Assembly (NCBI RefSeq): GCF_947179165.1
Contig: NC_077238.1
Location: 82,923,757 to 82,987,756, forward strand
DNA: 64,000 bases
DNA from: Solanum dulcamara
Lineage: Eukaryota > Streptophyta > Magnoliopsida > Solanales > Solanaceae
Reading direction: 5' to 3'
In this document: piece after piece, positions 20,526 through 34,446 of the stretch
Layout of the letters: every line of letters begins with the position of its first letter
Position numbering within the stretch: the first letter of the stretch is position 1
Position numbers and translations under genes: made by a program
Notes under the pieces: model-generated
What the model was told of the DNA's origin: nothing
Seen by the model: only the letters and a program-made list of their open reading frames with translations
Databases searched by the model: none

Positions 20526-20869
20526 CCAGTAGCCCCGACGGCACTTTAGAAGGGTTTTGGAGCATTTTAATGGCGACGGAATAAGAATTAGTCAATTTTG
20601 CTAGCTTTTCGTGTGTGTTAGCCCATGTATTTTTAGGCGCCAGGGTTCCGGGTCGAATTTTCTTGGATTATTCTATAGAAGCGTCCGTAACGACCTGGGG
20701 AACGACTCCAGTAGCCCCGGAGGCGTATTAGAGGGGTTTAGGATCATTTTATTGGCGACGCAACTAGAATTAAGCGATTTTGCCAGTTTTTCATGTGTTA
20801 AATCACGGATTTTTTAGGTGCTGGGTTCCGGGTCGAATTTTCTTGGATTCTTCAATACTAGCATTCGTA

Positions 20870-23800
20870 ACGACTTAGGAAACGACTCCAGTATCCCCAG
20901 AGACGCATTAAAGGGGTTTAGAAGCATTTTAATGGTGACGCAACAGGAATTAGGCAATTTTGCCAGTTTTTCGTGTGTGTTAGCCCATAGATTTTTTAGG
21001 TGTCGGGGGTCCAGGTCGAAATTTCTTAGATTCTTCCATAGTAGCGTCCGTAACGACGTAGAGAACGACTCCAGTAGCCCCGACAACACTTTAGAAGGGT
21101 TTAGAAGCATTCTATTGGTGACACAATAGGAATTAAGAGATTTTGTCAGTTTTTCGTGAGTGTTAGCCTACAAAATTTTTAGGTGTCGGGACTCCGGGTC
21201 AAATTTTCTTGGATTCTTCTATAGTATCATCCGTAACGACCTTGGGATCGACTCCAATAGACTCAGCGTCACTTTAGAGGGGTTTTGGAATATTTTATTA
21301 GCGACGCAATAGAAATTAGTAAATTTTACCATTTTTTGTGTGTGTTAGCCTATGTATTTTTTAGGCGCCGGGGGTTCGGGTCGAATTTTCTTGGATTATT
21401 CTATAGAAGCATCCGTAACGACCTGGGGAACAACTCCAATAGACCCGGCGGTGCTTTAGAGGAGTTTAGGAGTATTTTATTGGCGATGCAATAGAAAGTA
21501 GGCAATTTTTCCAGTTTTTCCTGTGTGTTAGCCCACAGATGTTTTAGGTGCCAGAGGTTCGGGTCGAATTTTGTTGGATTATTCGATAGTAGAGTCCGTA
21601 ATGATCTAGGGAATGACTCCAGTAGCCCCAGCGGCGCCTTAGAGGGGTTTAGGAGCATTTTATTGGCGACGCAATAGGAATTAGGCAATTTTGCGAGTTT
21701 TTCTTGTGTGTTAGCTCACAGATTTTTTATTTGCTGAGGGTCCGGATTGAATTTTCTTGAATTCTTCCATAGTAGCGTCCATAACGACCTGAGTAATGAC
21801 TTTACTAGCCCCGACGGTGCTTTTGAGGGGTTTAGGAGTATTTTATTGGCAACGCAATAGGAATTAGGCAAATTTGCCAGTTTTTCGTGTGTGTTAACCC
21901 ACAGATTTTTTAGGTGCCGGAGGTTCGGGTCGAATTTTTTTGGATGTTTTTATAGTAGCGTCTGTAACGATCTAGGGAACGACTCCAGTAGCCCCAGTAG
22001 CGCTTTAGAGGGGTTTAGGAGCATTTTATTGGTGATGCAATAGGAATTAGGCGATTTTGCCAGTTTTTCGTGTGTGTTTGCCCATAGATTTTTTAGGTGC
22101 CGGGGGTTCGGGTTGAAGTTTCTTGGATTCTTACATAGTAGCGTCCGTAACGACCTGGGGAACGACTCCAGTAGCCACGACGGCGCTTTAGAGGGGTTTA
22201 GGAGCATTTTATTGGTGACGAAATAGGAATTAAGCGATTTTGCGAGTTTTTAGTGTGTGTTAGCCCACAGATTTTATTGGTGCAGGGTTTTGAGTCAAAT
22301 TTTCTTGGATTCTTCAACAGTAGAGTCCGTAACGACATAGGAAATGACTGCAGTAGCCCCAGAGGAGCATTATAGGGGTTTAGGAGCATTTTATTGGCGA
22401 CGAAACAGGAATTAAGTAATTTTTCTAGTTTTTCATGTGTTAGCCGACAGATTTTTAGGTGCCGGGGGTCCAGATCGAATTTTCTTGGATTCTTCGATAG
22501 TAGCGTCCATAACGACCTAGTGAACAACTTCAGTCGCCCCTGCGGCACTTTAGAAGGGTTTAAGAGCATTTTATTGGCGACGCAATAATAATTTTGCGAT
22601 TTTGCCAGTTTTTTGTATGTGTTAGCAACATATTTTTTAGGTGCTGGGGGTTCGGGTTAAATTTTCTTGGATTCTTCCATAATAGCATTTCTAACGGCCT
22701 AGGAAAAGACTCCAATAGCCACGACGGCGCTTTAAAGGGGTTTAGGAGCATTTTATTAGCGACGCAATAGGAATTGGGCGAATTTGCCAGTCTTTCCTAT
22801 GTAACGCCCATGGATTTTTTAGGTACCGATGGTCGGGTTAAGTTTTCTTAGATTCTTCCATAGTAGAGTCCGTAACGACCCGGGGAATGACTTTAGTAGC
22901 CCTGACAGCGCTTTAGAGGGGTTTTGGAGCATTTTATTGGTGACGCAATAGAAATTAGTCGATTTTGCCAGTTTTTCATGTGTGTTAGCCCATGTATTTA
23001 TTAGGCATCGGGAGTCGGGTCGAATTTTCTTGGATTATTCTATGAAAACATCTGTAATGACTTGGGAAACGATTCCAGTAGCTCCGGCGGCGCTTTAGAG
23101 GGATTTAGGAGTATTTTATTGGCGACGCAATAGGAAATAGGTGATTTTGCAAGTTTTTTGTGTGTGTTAGCCCATAAATTTTTTAGGTGCCGCGGTACCG
23201 GGTCGAATTTTCTTGTATTCTTTCATAATATCGTATGTAACGATCTGGGAAATAACTCCAATAGTCACGGCGATGCTTTAGAGCGGTTTAGTAGCATTTT
23301 ATTGGTGACTAAATAGGAATTAGGCAATTTTGCGATTTTTTCGTGTGTATTAAATCACGGATTTTTTAGGTGCTGGGGTCTGGGTCGAATTTTCTTGGAT
23401 TCTTCAATACTAGCGTCCGTGACGACTTAGGGAACGACTTCAGTAGCCCCTGAGGTGCATTACAGGGGTTTAAGAGCATTTTAATAGCGACGCAACAGGA
23501 ATTAGGCAAATTTTGCCAGTTTTTCGTGTGTGTTAGCCCACAGATTTTTTAGGTGCCGGGGGTCCAAGTCGAATTTTCTTGGATTCTTCCATACTAGCGT
23601 CCGTAACGACCTAAAGAACAAATCCAATAGCCCCGATGGCTCTTTAGAGGGTTTTAGGAGCATTTTATTGGTGACACAATAGGAATTAGGAGATTTTGCC
23701 AGTTTTTCGTGAGTGTTAGCCCATCAAATTTTTAGGTATCAATACTCCGGGTCAAAATTTCTTGGATTCTTCTATAGTAGCATCCGTAACGACCTTGGGA

Positions 23801-25443
23801 TCAACTCCAGTAGACTCAGCGGCTCTTTAGAGGGGTTTTGAAGCATTTTATTGGCGACGCAATAGACATTAGTCGATTTTAGTAGTTTTTCGTGTGTGTT
23901 AGCCTATGTATTTTTTAGGTGCCGGGGGTCCGGGTCAAATTTTATTGGATTCTTCCACACTAACGTCCGTAACGACCTAGGGAACGACTTCAGTAGCTCC
24001 GACGACGCTTTAGAGGGGTTTTGGAGTATTTTATTGGCGATGCAATAGGAATTACAAAATTTTGACAGTTTTTCATGTGTGTGAGCCCACAGATTTTTTA
24101 GGTGCCGGAGGTTCGGATTGAATTTTCTTTGATTCTTCCATAGTAGCGTCCGTAACGACCTAGGAAACGACTCTAGTATCCCTGACGGTGCTTTATAAGG
24201 GTTTAGGAGCATTCTATTTGTGACACAATAGAAATTAGGAAATTTTGCCAGTTTTTTGTGAGTATTAGCCCACTGAATTTTTAGGTGTCGGGACTCCGGT
24301 TCGAATTTTTTTGGATTCTTCTATAGTAGCATCTGTAACGACCTTGGGATCGACTCAAGTAGACTCGGCGGCGCGTTAGAGGGGTTTTGGAGTACTTTAT
24401 TAGTGATGCAATAGAAATTAGTTGATTGTTCAAGTTTTTTGTGTGTTTTAACCCATGTATTTTTTAGGCGCCGGGGGTTCGGGTCAAATTTTCTTGGATT
24501 ATTTTATAGAAGCATCCGTAACGACCTAAGGAACGACTTCAGTAGCCCCGACGGTGCTTTAGAGGGTTTTAGGAGTATTTTATTGGCGACACAATAGGAA
24601 TTAGATGATTTTGCCAGTTTTTCGTGTGTGTTAGCCCACGAATTTTTTAGGTGCCGCGGGTCCGGGTTGAATTTTCTTATATTGTTGCATAGTATCGTAT
24701 GTAACGACCTAGGGAATGACTCCAGTAGCCACGGCGACGCTTTAGAGGGGCTTAGGAGCATTTTATTGGCGATGCAATAGTAATTAGGCAATTTTGCCAG
24801 TTTTTCGTGTGTGTTAGCCCATGGATTTTTTAGATGCCGGAGGTTCGGGTCGAACTTTGTTGTATTCTTCCATACTAGCGTCCGTAATGATCTTGGGATC
24901 GACTCCAGTAGCCTCCGCGGCGCTTTAGAGGGGTTTTGGAGTATTTTATTGGCGACGCAATAGAAATTAGTCGATTTTGTCAGTTTTTTCTGTGTGTTAG
25001 CCCATGTATATTTTAGGCGCCGGGGGTCCGGATCGAATTTTCTTGGATTATTCTATAAAAGCTTTCATAATAACCCGGGGAATGACTACAGTAGCTCCGA
25101 AGACGCTTTAGAGGGGTTTAAGAGTATTTTATTGGCGATGCAATAGGAATTAGGATATTTAGCGAGTTTTTCGCGTGTGTTAGCCCACTGATTTTTTAGG
25201 TGCCGGAGGTTCGGGTAGAATTTCTTACATTCTTCCATTTTAGCGACCGTAACGACCTAGAGAACGACTCTAGTAGCTCCGGCGGCGCTTTAGAAGGGTT
25301 TAGGAGCATTCTATTGGTGACATAGTAGGAATTAGGAGATTTTGCCAGTTTTTTGTGAGTGTCAGCCCATAGAATTTTTAGGTGTTGGGACTCCAGGTTG
25401 AATTTTCTTGGATTTTTCTATAGTAGCGTCTGTAACGACATTG
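20870..25443. repeat. Duplicated satellite block D1 (partner 51580-55378)
   Basis: Unusual monomer variants recur in the same order near 51.6-55.4 kb. Markers include a TTTGCTGAGGGTCC variant (21725 and 52267), a TTAGCAACATATTTTTTAGG variant (about 22622 and 52619) and an ACGCCCATGGATTTTTTAGG variant (22804 and 52801). The offset is 30,542 bases at the first marker and 29,997 at the last, a difference of 545, i.e. three monomers missing from the right copy. Confidence 0.8.
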
Positions 25444-28400
25444 GGATCGACTCCATTAGCCTCGGCGGCGCTTTAGAGGGGTATTGGAGCATTTTATCAG
25501 CGATGCAATAGAAGTTAGTCAATTTTGCCAGTTTTTCGTGTGTGTTAGCCCATGTATTTTTTAGGCGCCGGGGGTTCGAGTCGAATATTCTTGGATTATT
25601 CTATAAAGGCGTCCGTAACGATCGGGGGAACGACTCCAGTAGCCCCGGCGGCGCTTTAGAGGGGTTTATGAGTATTTTTTTGGCGATGCAATAGGAATTA
25701 GACAATTTTGCCAGTTTTTCGCGTGTTTTAGCCCACAGATTTTTTAGGTGCCGGAGGTTCAGATCGAATTTTCTTGGATTCATCCATTGTAGCATCCGTA
25801 ATGACCTAGGGAATGAATCTAATAGCCCTGGCAGTGCGTTAGAGGGGTTTAGGAGCATTCTATTGGTGACACAATTGAAATTAGGAAATTTGGCCAATTT
25901 TTTGTGAGTGTTAGCCCACAGAATATTTAGGTGTTGGGACTCCGGGTCAAATTTTTCTTCGATTCTTCCATAGTAGCGTCCGTAACGACATTGGGATCGA
26001 CTCCATTAGCCTCAGCGGCGCTTTAGAGGGGTGTTGGAGCATTTTATTAGTGATGCAATAAAAGTTAGTCAATTTTGACAATTTTTCGTGTGTGTTAGCC
26101 CATGTATTTTTTAGGCGCCGGGGGTCCGGGTCGATTTTTCTTGGATTCTTTCATAGTAGCGTCCATAACGACCTTGGTATCGACTTCAGTAGCCTCGGTG
26201 GCGCTTTAGAGGGGTTTTGGAGCATTTTATTGGCGACATAATAGAAATTAGTTGGTTGTTCCGGTTTTTCGTGTGTGTTAGCCCATGTATTTTTTAGGCG
26301 TCGGAGGTCCAGGTCGAACTTTCTTAGATTATTTTATAGAAGCATCCGTAACGACCTAGTGAACGACTTCAGTTGGCGCAACGGTGCTTTAAAGGGGTTT
26401 AGGAGTATTTTATTGGCGACACAATAGGAATTAGACGATTTTGCCAGTTTTTTGTGTGTGTTAGCCCACAGATCTTTTAGGTTCCGCGGGTCTAGGTCGA
26501 ATTTTCTTGTATAATTCCATAGTATCGTATGTAACGACCTGGGGAATGACTCTAGTAGCCACAACGGCTCTTTAGAGGGGTTTAAGAGCATTTTATTGGC
26601 GACGTAATAGTAATTAGGCAATTTTGCCAGTTTTTCGTGTGTATTAGCCCACAGAATTTTTAGAGGCCGGAGGTTCGGGTTGAAGTTTCTTGGATTCTTC
26701 AATAGTAGTATCCGTAACGACCTTGGGATCGACTCTAGTAGCCTCGGCGGTGCTTTAGAGGGTGTTTGAAGCATTTTATCAGCGATTTTGTCAGTTTTTC
26801 GTGTATGTTAGCCCATGTATTTTTTAGGCGTCGGGGGTCCGAGTAGAATTTTCTTAGATTATTCTATAGAATCGTTCGTAACGACCTGGGAAATGACTCC
26901 AATAGCTCCGGCGGCACTTTAGAGGGGTTTAGGAGTATTTTATTGGCGATGCAATAGGAATTAGGAAATTTAGCAAATTTTTCGTGTGTGTTAGCCCACA
27001 GATTTTTTAGGTGCCGGAGGTTCGGGTCGAATTTTCTTAGATTCTTCTATAGTAGCGTCCGTAACGACCTAGAGAGTTACTCCAGTAGTTCCGAAGGTGC
27101 TTTAAAGGGGTTTAGGAGCATTTTATTGGCGACGCAATAGGAATTAGGCGATTTTGCCAGTTTTTCGTGTGTTAGCCCACGAATTTTTTAAGTGCCGCGG
27201 ATTCGGGTCAAATTTTCATGTATTCTTCCATAGTATCGTATGTAATGACTCAAGGAGTGACTCCAGTAGCCACGACGACGCTTTAGAGGATCTTAGGAGC
27301 ATTTTATTGGCGACGCAATAGTAATTAGGCAATTTTGAAGTTTTTCATGTGTGTTAGCCCACAAACTTTTTAGATGCCGGAGGTTCGGGTTGAACTTTAT
27401 TGTATTCTTCCATAGTAGCATCCGTTACGATCTTAGAATCGACTCCAGTAGCCTCGGTGGCACTTTAAAGGGGTTTTAGAGCATTTTATTAGCGACGCAA
27501 TAGAAATTAGTCGATTTTGCCAGTTTTTCGTGTGTGTTAGACCATATATTTTTAGGCGCCGAGGGTCCGGGTTAAATTTTCTTGGATTATTCTATATAAT
27601 CGTTCATAACGACCTGAGAAATGACTCCAATAGATCCGGCGGCACCTTAGAGGGGTTTAAGAGTATTTTATTGATGATGTAATAGGAATTAGGCAATTTA
27701 GCCAGTTTTTCGTGTGTGTTATTCCACGGATTGTTTAGGCGCCGGAGGTTCAGTTCGAAATTTCTTAGATTTTTCTATAGTAGCATCCATAACGACCTAG
27801 AGGAATGACTCCAGTAGCCCCGAAAGTGCTTTAAAGGGGTTTAGGAGCATTTTATTAACAACGCAATAGGAATTAGGCTATTTTGCCAGTTTTTCATGAG
27901 TGTTAGCCCATTGATTTTTTAGGTGCCGAGGGCCGGGTTGACTCTCCTTGAATTCTTCCGTAGTAGCATCCTTAACGACATGGAGAACGACTATAGTAGT
28001 CCCGGCGGTGCTTTAGAGGGGTTTAGGAGCATTTTATAGGCGACGAAATAAGAATTAGGCGATATTTCTAGTTTTTCGTGTATGTTAGCCAACAAATTTT
28101 TTAGATATCGGGACTCCGGGTGGAATGTTCTTGGATTCTTCCATAGTAGCGCCGGTAAAAACCTTGGGATCGACTACAGTTCTTTGGCGGCCCTTTAGAG
28201 GGGTTTTGAAGTATTTTATTGGTGAGGCAATAGAAATTAGTTGATTGTTCCTTTTTTTCATGTGTGTTAGCCCATGTATTTTTTAGGCGATGGGGGTTCA
28301 GGTCGAACTTTCTCTGATTATTCTATAAAAATATTCGTAACGACTTGGAGAATGATTACAGTAGCCCCGGCGGTGCTTTAGAGGGGTTTAGGAGTATTTA

Positions 28401-28589
28401 ATTGGCGATGCAATAGGAATTAGGCAATTTTGCCAGTTTTTCGTGTGTGTTAGCCTATGGATTTTTTAGGTGCCGGGGGTCTGGGTCAAATTATCTTGGA
28501 TTATTTTATAGAAGCATCCGTAACAACCTGAGGAACGACTTCAGTAGCCCCAACGGTGCTTTAAAGGGGTTTAGGAGCATTTTATTGGC

Positions 28590-31500
28590 GACAAAATAGG
28601 AGTTAGATGATTTTGCCAATTTTTCGTGTGTGTTAGCCACGAATTTTTTAGGTGCCATGGATCCGGGTCAAATTTTCTTGTATTCTTCCAGAGTATCATA
28701 TGTAATGAGCTTGAGAATGAATCCAGCAGCCACGACGGCGCTTTAGAGGGTTTAGGAGCATTTTATTGGCGACTCAATAGTAATTAGGAAATTTTGCCAG
28801 TTTTCCGTGTGTGTTAGCCTCCGGATTTTTTAGATGCCGGAGGTTCGGGTCGAACCTTCTTGGATTCTTCCATAGTAGTGTCCGTAACAACGTTGGGATC
28901 GACTCCAGTAGCCTCGGCGGCGCTTTAGAGGGGTTTTGGAGCATTTTATTGGTGACGCAATAGAAATTAGTCAATTTTGCCAGTTTTTCGTGTGTGTTAA
29001 CCCACAGATTTTTTAGGTGCTGGGGGTACGGGTTGAATTTTTTTGGATTATTCTATAGAATCATTCTTCCATAGAAGCATCCGTAATGACTTTGGGATCG
29101 ACTCCAGTAGCCTCGGCGGCACTTTAGAGGGGTTTAGGAGTATTTTATTGGCGATGCAATAGGAATTGGTTAATTTAGCCAGTTTTTTGTGTGTGCTAGC
29201 CCACGGATTTTTTAGGTGCTGGGGGTACGGGTCGAATATTATTGGATTCTTCCGTTGTAGCATCCTTAACGACATGGAGAACGACTACAGTAGTCCCGGC
29301 AGTGCTTTAGAGGAGTTTAGGAGCAGTTTATAGGCGACGAAATAGGAATTAGGCGATATTTCCAGTTTTTCGTGTATGTTAGCCCACAGATATTTTAGGT
29401 GTCGGGACTCCGGGTGGAATGTTCTTGGATTCCTCCATAGTAGCGCCCGTAACGACCTTGGGATCGAATCCAGTAGCTTCGGCGGCACTTTAGAGGGGTT
29501 TTTGAGTATTTTAATGGTGACGCAATAGAAATTAGTTAATTGTTCCTGTTTTTCGTGTGTGTTAGCCCATGTATTTTTTAGGTGATGGGGGTTCAGGTCA
29601 AATTTTCTCTGATTATTCTATATAAGCATCCATAACGACCTGGAGAACGACTCCAGTAGCCTCGACGGTGCTTTAGAGGGGTTTAGGAGTATTTAATTGG
29701 CGACGCAATAGGAATTAGGCAATTTTGCCAGTTTTTCGTATATGTTAGCCTATGGATTTTTTAAGTGCCGGGGGTTCGGATCGAATTTTCTTGGATTATT
29801 TTATAGAAGCATCCGTAACAACCTGGGGAACGACTTCAGTAGCCCGAACGGTGCTTTAAAGGGGTTTAGGAGTATTTTATTGGCGACACAATAGGAATTA
29901 GACAATTTTGCCAGTTTTTTGTGTTTGTTAGCCCATAGATTTTTTAGGTGCCGCGGGTCTAGGTCAAATTTTCTTGTATTATTCCATAGTATCGTATGTA
30001 ACGACCTGGGGAATGACTCCAATAGGCATGGCGGCTCTTTAGAAGGGCTTACGAGCATTTTATTGGTGATGCAATAGTAATTAGGCAATTTTGCCAGTTT
30101 TTCGTGTGTGTTAGCCCATAGTTTTTTTAGATGCCGGAGGTTCGGGTCGAACTTTGTTGTATTCTTCCATAGTAGCATCCGTAACGATCTTGGGATCGAC
30201 TCCAATAGCCTCGGCGGCGCTTTAGAGGGGTTTTGGAGTATTTTATTGGTGACGCAATAGAAATTAGTTAATTGTTCCTGTTTTTCGTGTGTGTTAGCCC
30301 ATGTATTTTTTGGGCGATGGGGGTTCAGGTCGAATTTTCTCTGATAATTCTATATAAGCATCCGTAACGACCTGGAGAATGACTCCAGTAGCCTCGGCGG
30401 TGCTTTAGAGGGGTTTAGGAGTATTTAATTGGCGATGCAATAGGAATTAGGCAATTTTGCCAGTTTTTCGTATATGTTAGCCCATGGAATTTTTAAGTGC
30501 CAGGGGTCCGGGTCGAATTTTCTTGGATTATTTTATAGAAGCATCCGTAACGACCTGGGGAACGACTTCAGTAGCCCCAACGATGCTTTAAAGGAGTTTA
30601 GGAGTATTATATTGGCGACACAATAGGATTTAGACGATTTTGCCAATTTTGTGTGTGTGTTTGCCCACAGATTTTTTAGGTGCCGCGGGTTCGGGTCGAA
30701 TTTTCTTGTATTCTTCCATAGTATCGTATGTAACGACCTGGGGAATGACTCCAGTAGCCACGGCGACGCTTTAGAGGGGTTTAAGAGCATTTTATTGGCG
30801 ACGCAATAGTAATTAGGCAATTTTGCTAGTTTTTCGTGTGTATTAGCCTACGAAATTTTTAGAGGCCGGAGGTTCGGGTCAAAGTTTCTTGGATTCTTCA
30901 ATAGTAGTATCCGTAACGACCTTGGGATCGACTCTAGTAGCCTCGGCGGCGCTTCAGAAGAGTTTTGGGGCATTTTATTGGCTACGCAATAGAAATTAGT
31001 TGATTTTGCCAATTTTTCGTGTGTGTTAGCCCATGTATTTTTTAGGCGCCGACTGTCCGGGTCAAATTTTCTTGGATTATTCTATAAAAACGTTCGTAAC
31101 GACCTGGGGAATGACTCCAATAGCTCCGGCGGCACTTTAGAGGGGTTTAGGAGTATTTTTTTACCGATGCAATAGGAAGTAGGTAATTTAGCTACTTTTT
31201 CGTGTGTGTTAGCCCACAGATTTTTTAGGTGCCGGAGGTTCGGGCGAATTTTCTTGGATTCTTCTATAGTAGCGTCCGTAACGACCTAGAGAACGACTCC
31301 ATTAGTGCCGAAGGTGCTTTAAAGGGGTTTAGGAGCATTTTATTAGTGATGCAATAGGAATTAGATGATTTTGCCAGTTTTTCGTGAGTGTTAGCCAATG
31401 TATTTTTTAGGTGCCGAGGGCCGAGTCGACTTTTCTTGGATTCTTGCATAGTAGCATCCGTGACGACATGGGGAATGACTACAGTAGCCCTAGCGGTGCT

Positions 31501-34446
31501 TTAGAAGGGTTTAGGAGCATTTTTTAGCGATGAAATAGGAAATAGGCGAATTTGCCAGTTTTTCGTGTGTGTTATCCAATGGATGTTTTTGGTGCCGGGG
31601 GGTATAGGTCGAATTTTCTTGGATTTTCCCATAGTAGCGTCCGTAAAGACCTAGGTAATGACTCCAGTAGCCTTGACGGCGCATTAGAGAGGTGTAGGAG
31701 CATTTTATTGGCGACGCAACAGGAATTTGGCAATTTTGCTAGTTTTTCGTGTGTTAGCCCACTGATTTTTTAGGTGCCGCGGGTCCAGGTCGAATTTTCT
31801 TGTATTATTCCATAGTATCGTATGTAACGACTTGGGGAATGACTCTAGTAGACACGACGATGCTTTAGAGGGGTTTAGGAGCATTTTATTGGCGACGCAA
31901 TAGTAATTAGGCAATTTTGTCAGTTTTTCGTGTGTGTTAGCCCTCAGATTTTTTAGGTGCCAGAGGTTCGGGTCAAATTTTCTTGGATTCTTCTATAGTA
32001 GCGTCCGTAACGACCTATAGAACGACTCCAGTAGTTCTGAAGGTGCTTTAGAGGGGCTTAGGAGCATTTTATTGGCGACGCAATAGGAATTAGGAGATTT
32101 TGCCAGTTTTTCACGAGTGTTCGCCTATGGATTTTTTAGGTACCGAGGGCCGGGTCGACTTTTCTTAGATTTTTCAATAGTAGCGTCCGTAACGAAATGG
32201 GGTATGACTACAGCAGCCCTGGCGGTGCTTTAGAGGGGTTTAAGAGCATTTTTTTGGTGATGAAATAGGAATTAGGCGAATTTGCCAGTTTTTCATGTGT
32301 GTTATCCCATGGAAATTTTTGGTGTCGAGGGGTATAGGTCGAATTTTCTTGGATTCTTCCATAGTAGCGTCCGTAACGACCTAGGTAATGACTCCAATAG
32401 ACCTGGCGGTGCTTTAGAGGGGTTTAGGAGCATTTTTTTGGCGATGAAATAGGAATTAGGCGAATTTGCCAGTTTTTCGTGTGTGTTATCCCATAGATTT
32501 TTTTGGTACCGGGGGGTATAGGTCGATTTTTCTTGGATTCTTCAATAGTAGCGTCCGTAACAACCTAGGGAATGACGCCAGTAGCCCCGACGGTGCATTA
32601 GAGGGGTGTAGGAGAATTTTATTGGCGACGCAATAGGAATTAGACAATTTTGTGAGTTTTTCGTGTGTTAGCCCATAGATTTTTTAAGTGTCAGAGGTCC
32701 AGGTCGAATTCTCTTTAATTACTATATTGTAGCGTCCGTAACGATCTGGGAATGACTCCAGTAGCCCCGGTGGCCTTTTAGAGGGGTTTAGGTGCATTTA
32801 TTGGCGATGCAATAGGAATTAGACAATTTTGCCAGTTTTTCGTGTATGTTAGCCCACAAAGTTTTTAGGTGCCGGGGTTCCGGGTCGAATATTGTTGGAT
32901 TCTTCCATAGTAGAGTCCGTAATGACGTAGGAAATGATTCCATTAGGCCCGACAGCGCTTTAGAGAGGTTTACGAGCATTTTATTGGCGACAAAATAGGA
33001 GTTAGATGATTTTGCCAATTTTTCGTGTGTGTTAGCCCATGAATTTTTTTAGATGCCATGGATCCGGGTCGAATTTTCTTGTATTCTTTCATAGTATCAT
33101 ATGTAATGACCTTGGGAATTAATCCAGTAGCCACGACGGCGCTTTAGAGGGGCTTAGGAGCATTTTATTGGCGACTCAATAGTAATTAGGAAATTTTGCT
33201 AGTTTTTCGTGTGTTAGCCTCCAGATTTTTTAGATGCCAGAGGTTCGGGTCGAACTTTCTTAGATTCTTCCATAGTAGCGTCCGTAACGACTTTAGGATC
33301 GACTCTAGTAGCCTCGGCGGTGCTTTAGAGGGGTTTTGGAACATTTTATTGGTGATGCAATAGAAATTAGTCAATTTTGCCAGTTTTTCGTGTGTGTTAA
33401 CCCACAGATTTTTAGGCGCTGGGGGTACAGGTAGAATTTTCTTGGATTATTCTATAGAATCATTCGTAACGACCTGGGGAACGACTCCAATAGCTCCGGC
33501 GGCACTTTAGAGGGGTTTAGGAGTATTTTATTGGCGATGCAATAGGAATTGGGCAATTTAGCCAGTTTTTCGTGTGTGTTAGCCCACAGATTTTTTAGGT
33601 GTCGGAGGTTCGGGTTGAATTTTCTTGGATTCTTCTATAGTAGCATGTGTAACGACCTAGAAAATCACTCCAGTAGTTCTGAAGGTGCTTTAAAGGGGTT
33701 TAGGAGGATTGTATTTGTGACGCAATAGGAATTAGGCGATTTTATCAGTTTTTCATGAGTGTTAGCCTATGGATTTTTTTGGTGCCGAGGGCCGGGTTGA
33801 ATTTTGTTAGATTCTTCAATATTAGCGTTCGTAACGACATGGGGAATGACTATAGCAGCCCTGGCGGTGCTTTAGAGGGGTTTAGGAGCATTGTTTTGGC
33901 GATGAAATAGGAATTATGCGAATTTGCCAGTTTTTCGTGTGTGTTATCCCATGAAATTTTTTGGTGCCGGGAGGTATAGGTCGAATTTTCTTGGATTCTT
34001 CCATAGTAGCGTCCATAACGACCTAGGGAATGACTCCAGTAGCTCCGACGGCGCATTAGAGGGGTGTAGGAGCATTTTATTGGCGACGCAACAGAAATTA
34101 GGCAATTTTGTCAGTTTTTTGTGTGTTAGCCCACAGATTTTTTAAGTGTCAGAGGTCGAGGTCGAATTTTCTTTAATTATTCTATTGTAGCGTCCATAAT
34201 GATCTGGGAATGACTCCAGTAGCCCCGGTGGCGGTTTAGAGAGGTTTAGGTGCATTTATTGGCGATGCAATAGGAATTAGACAATTTTGCCAGTTGTTTA
34301 TGTATGTTATTCGATAGATTTTTTAGGTGCCGGGGGTTCGGGTCGCATATTGTTAGATTATTCCATAGTAGCATCCGTAATGACGTAGGAAATGACTCCA
34401 GTAGCCCCTGCAACGCTTTAGAGAGGTTTACGAGCGTTTTATTGGC
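28590..34446. repeat. 5,857-bp tandem duplication, copy 1 (32 monomers)
   Basis: From TAGGAGTTAGATGATTTTGC (about 28597) onward, the sequence recurs at 34454 and beyond with a constant shift of 5,857-5,858 bases and only scattered substitutions. 5,857 is 32 times 183, plus one. Idiosyncratic features such as TTAGCCACGAATTTTTTAGG (about 28633 and 34490) and the duplicated ATAGAATCATTCTTCCATAG (about 29054 and 34912) appear in both. Upstream of 28,590 and of 34,439 the two differ, which marks the edge. Confidence 0.88.
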
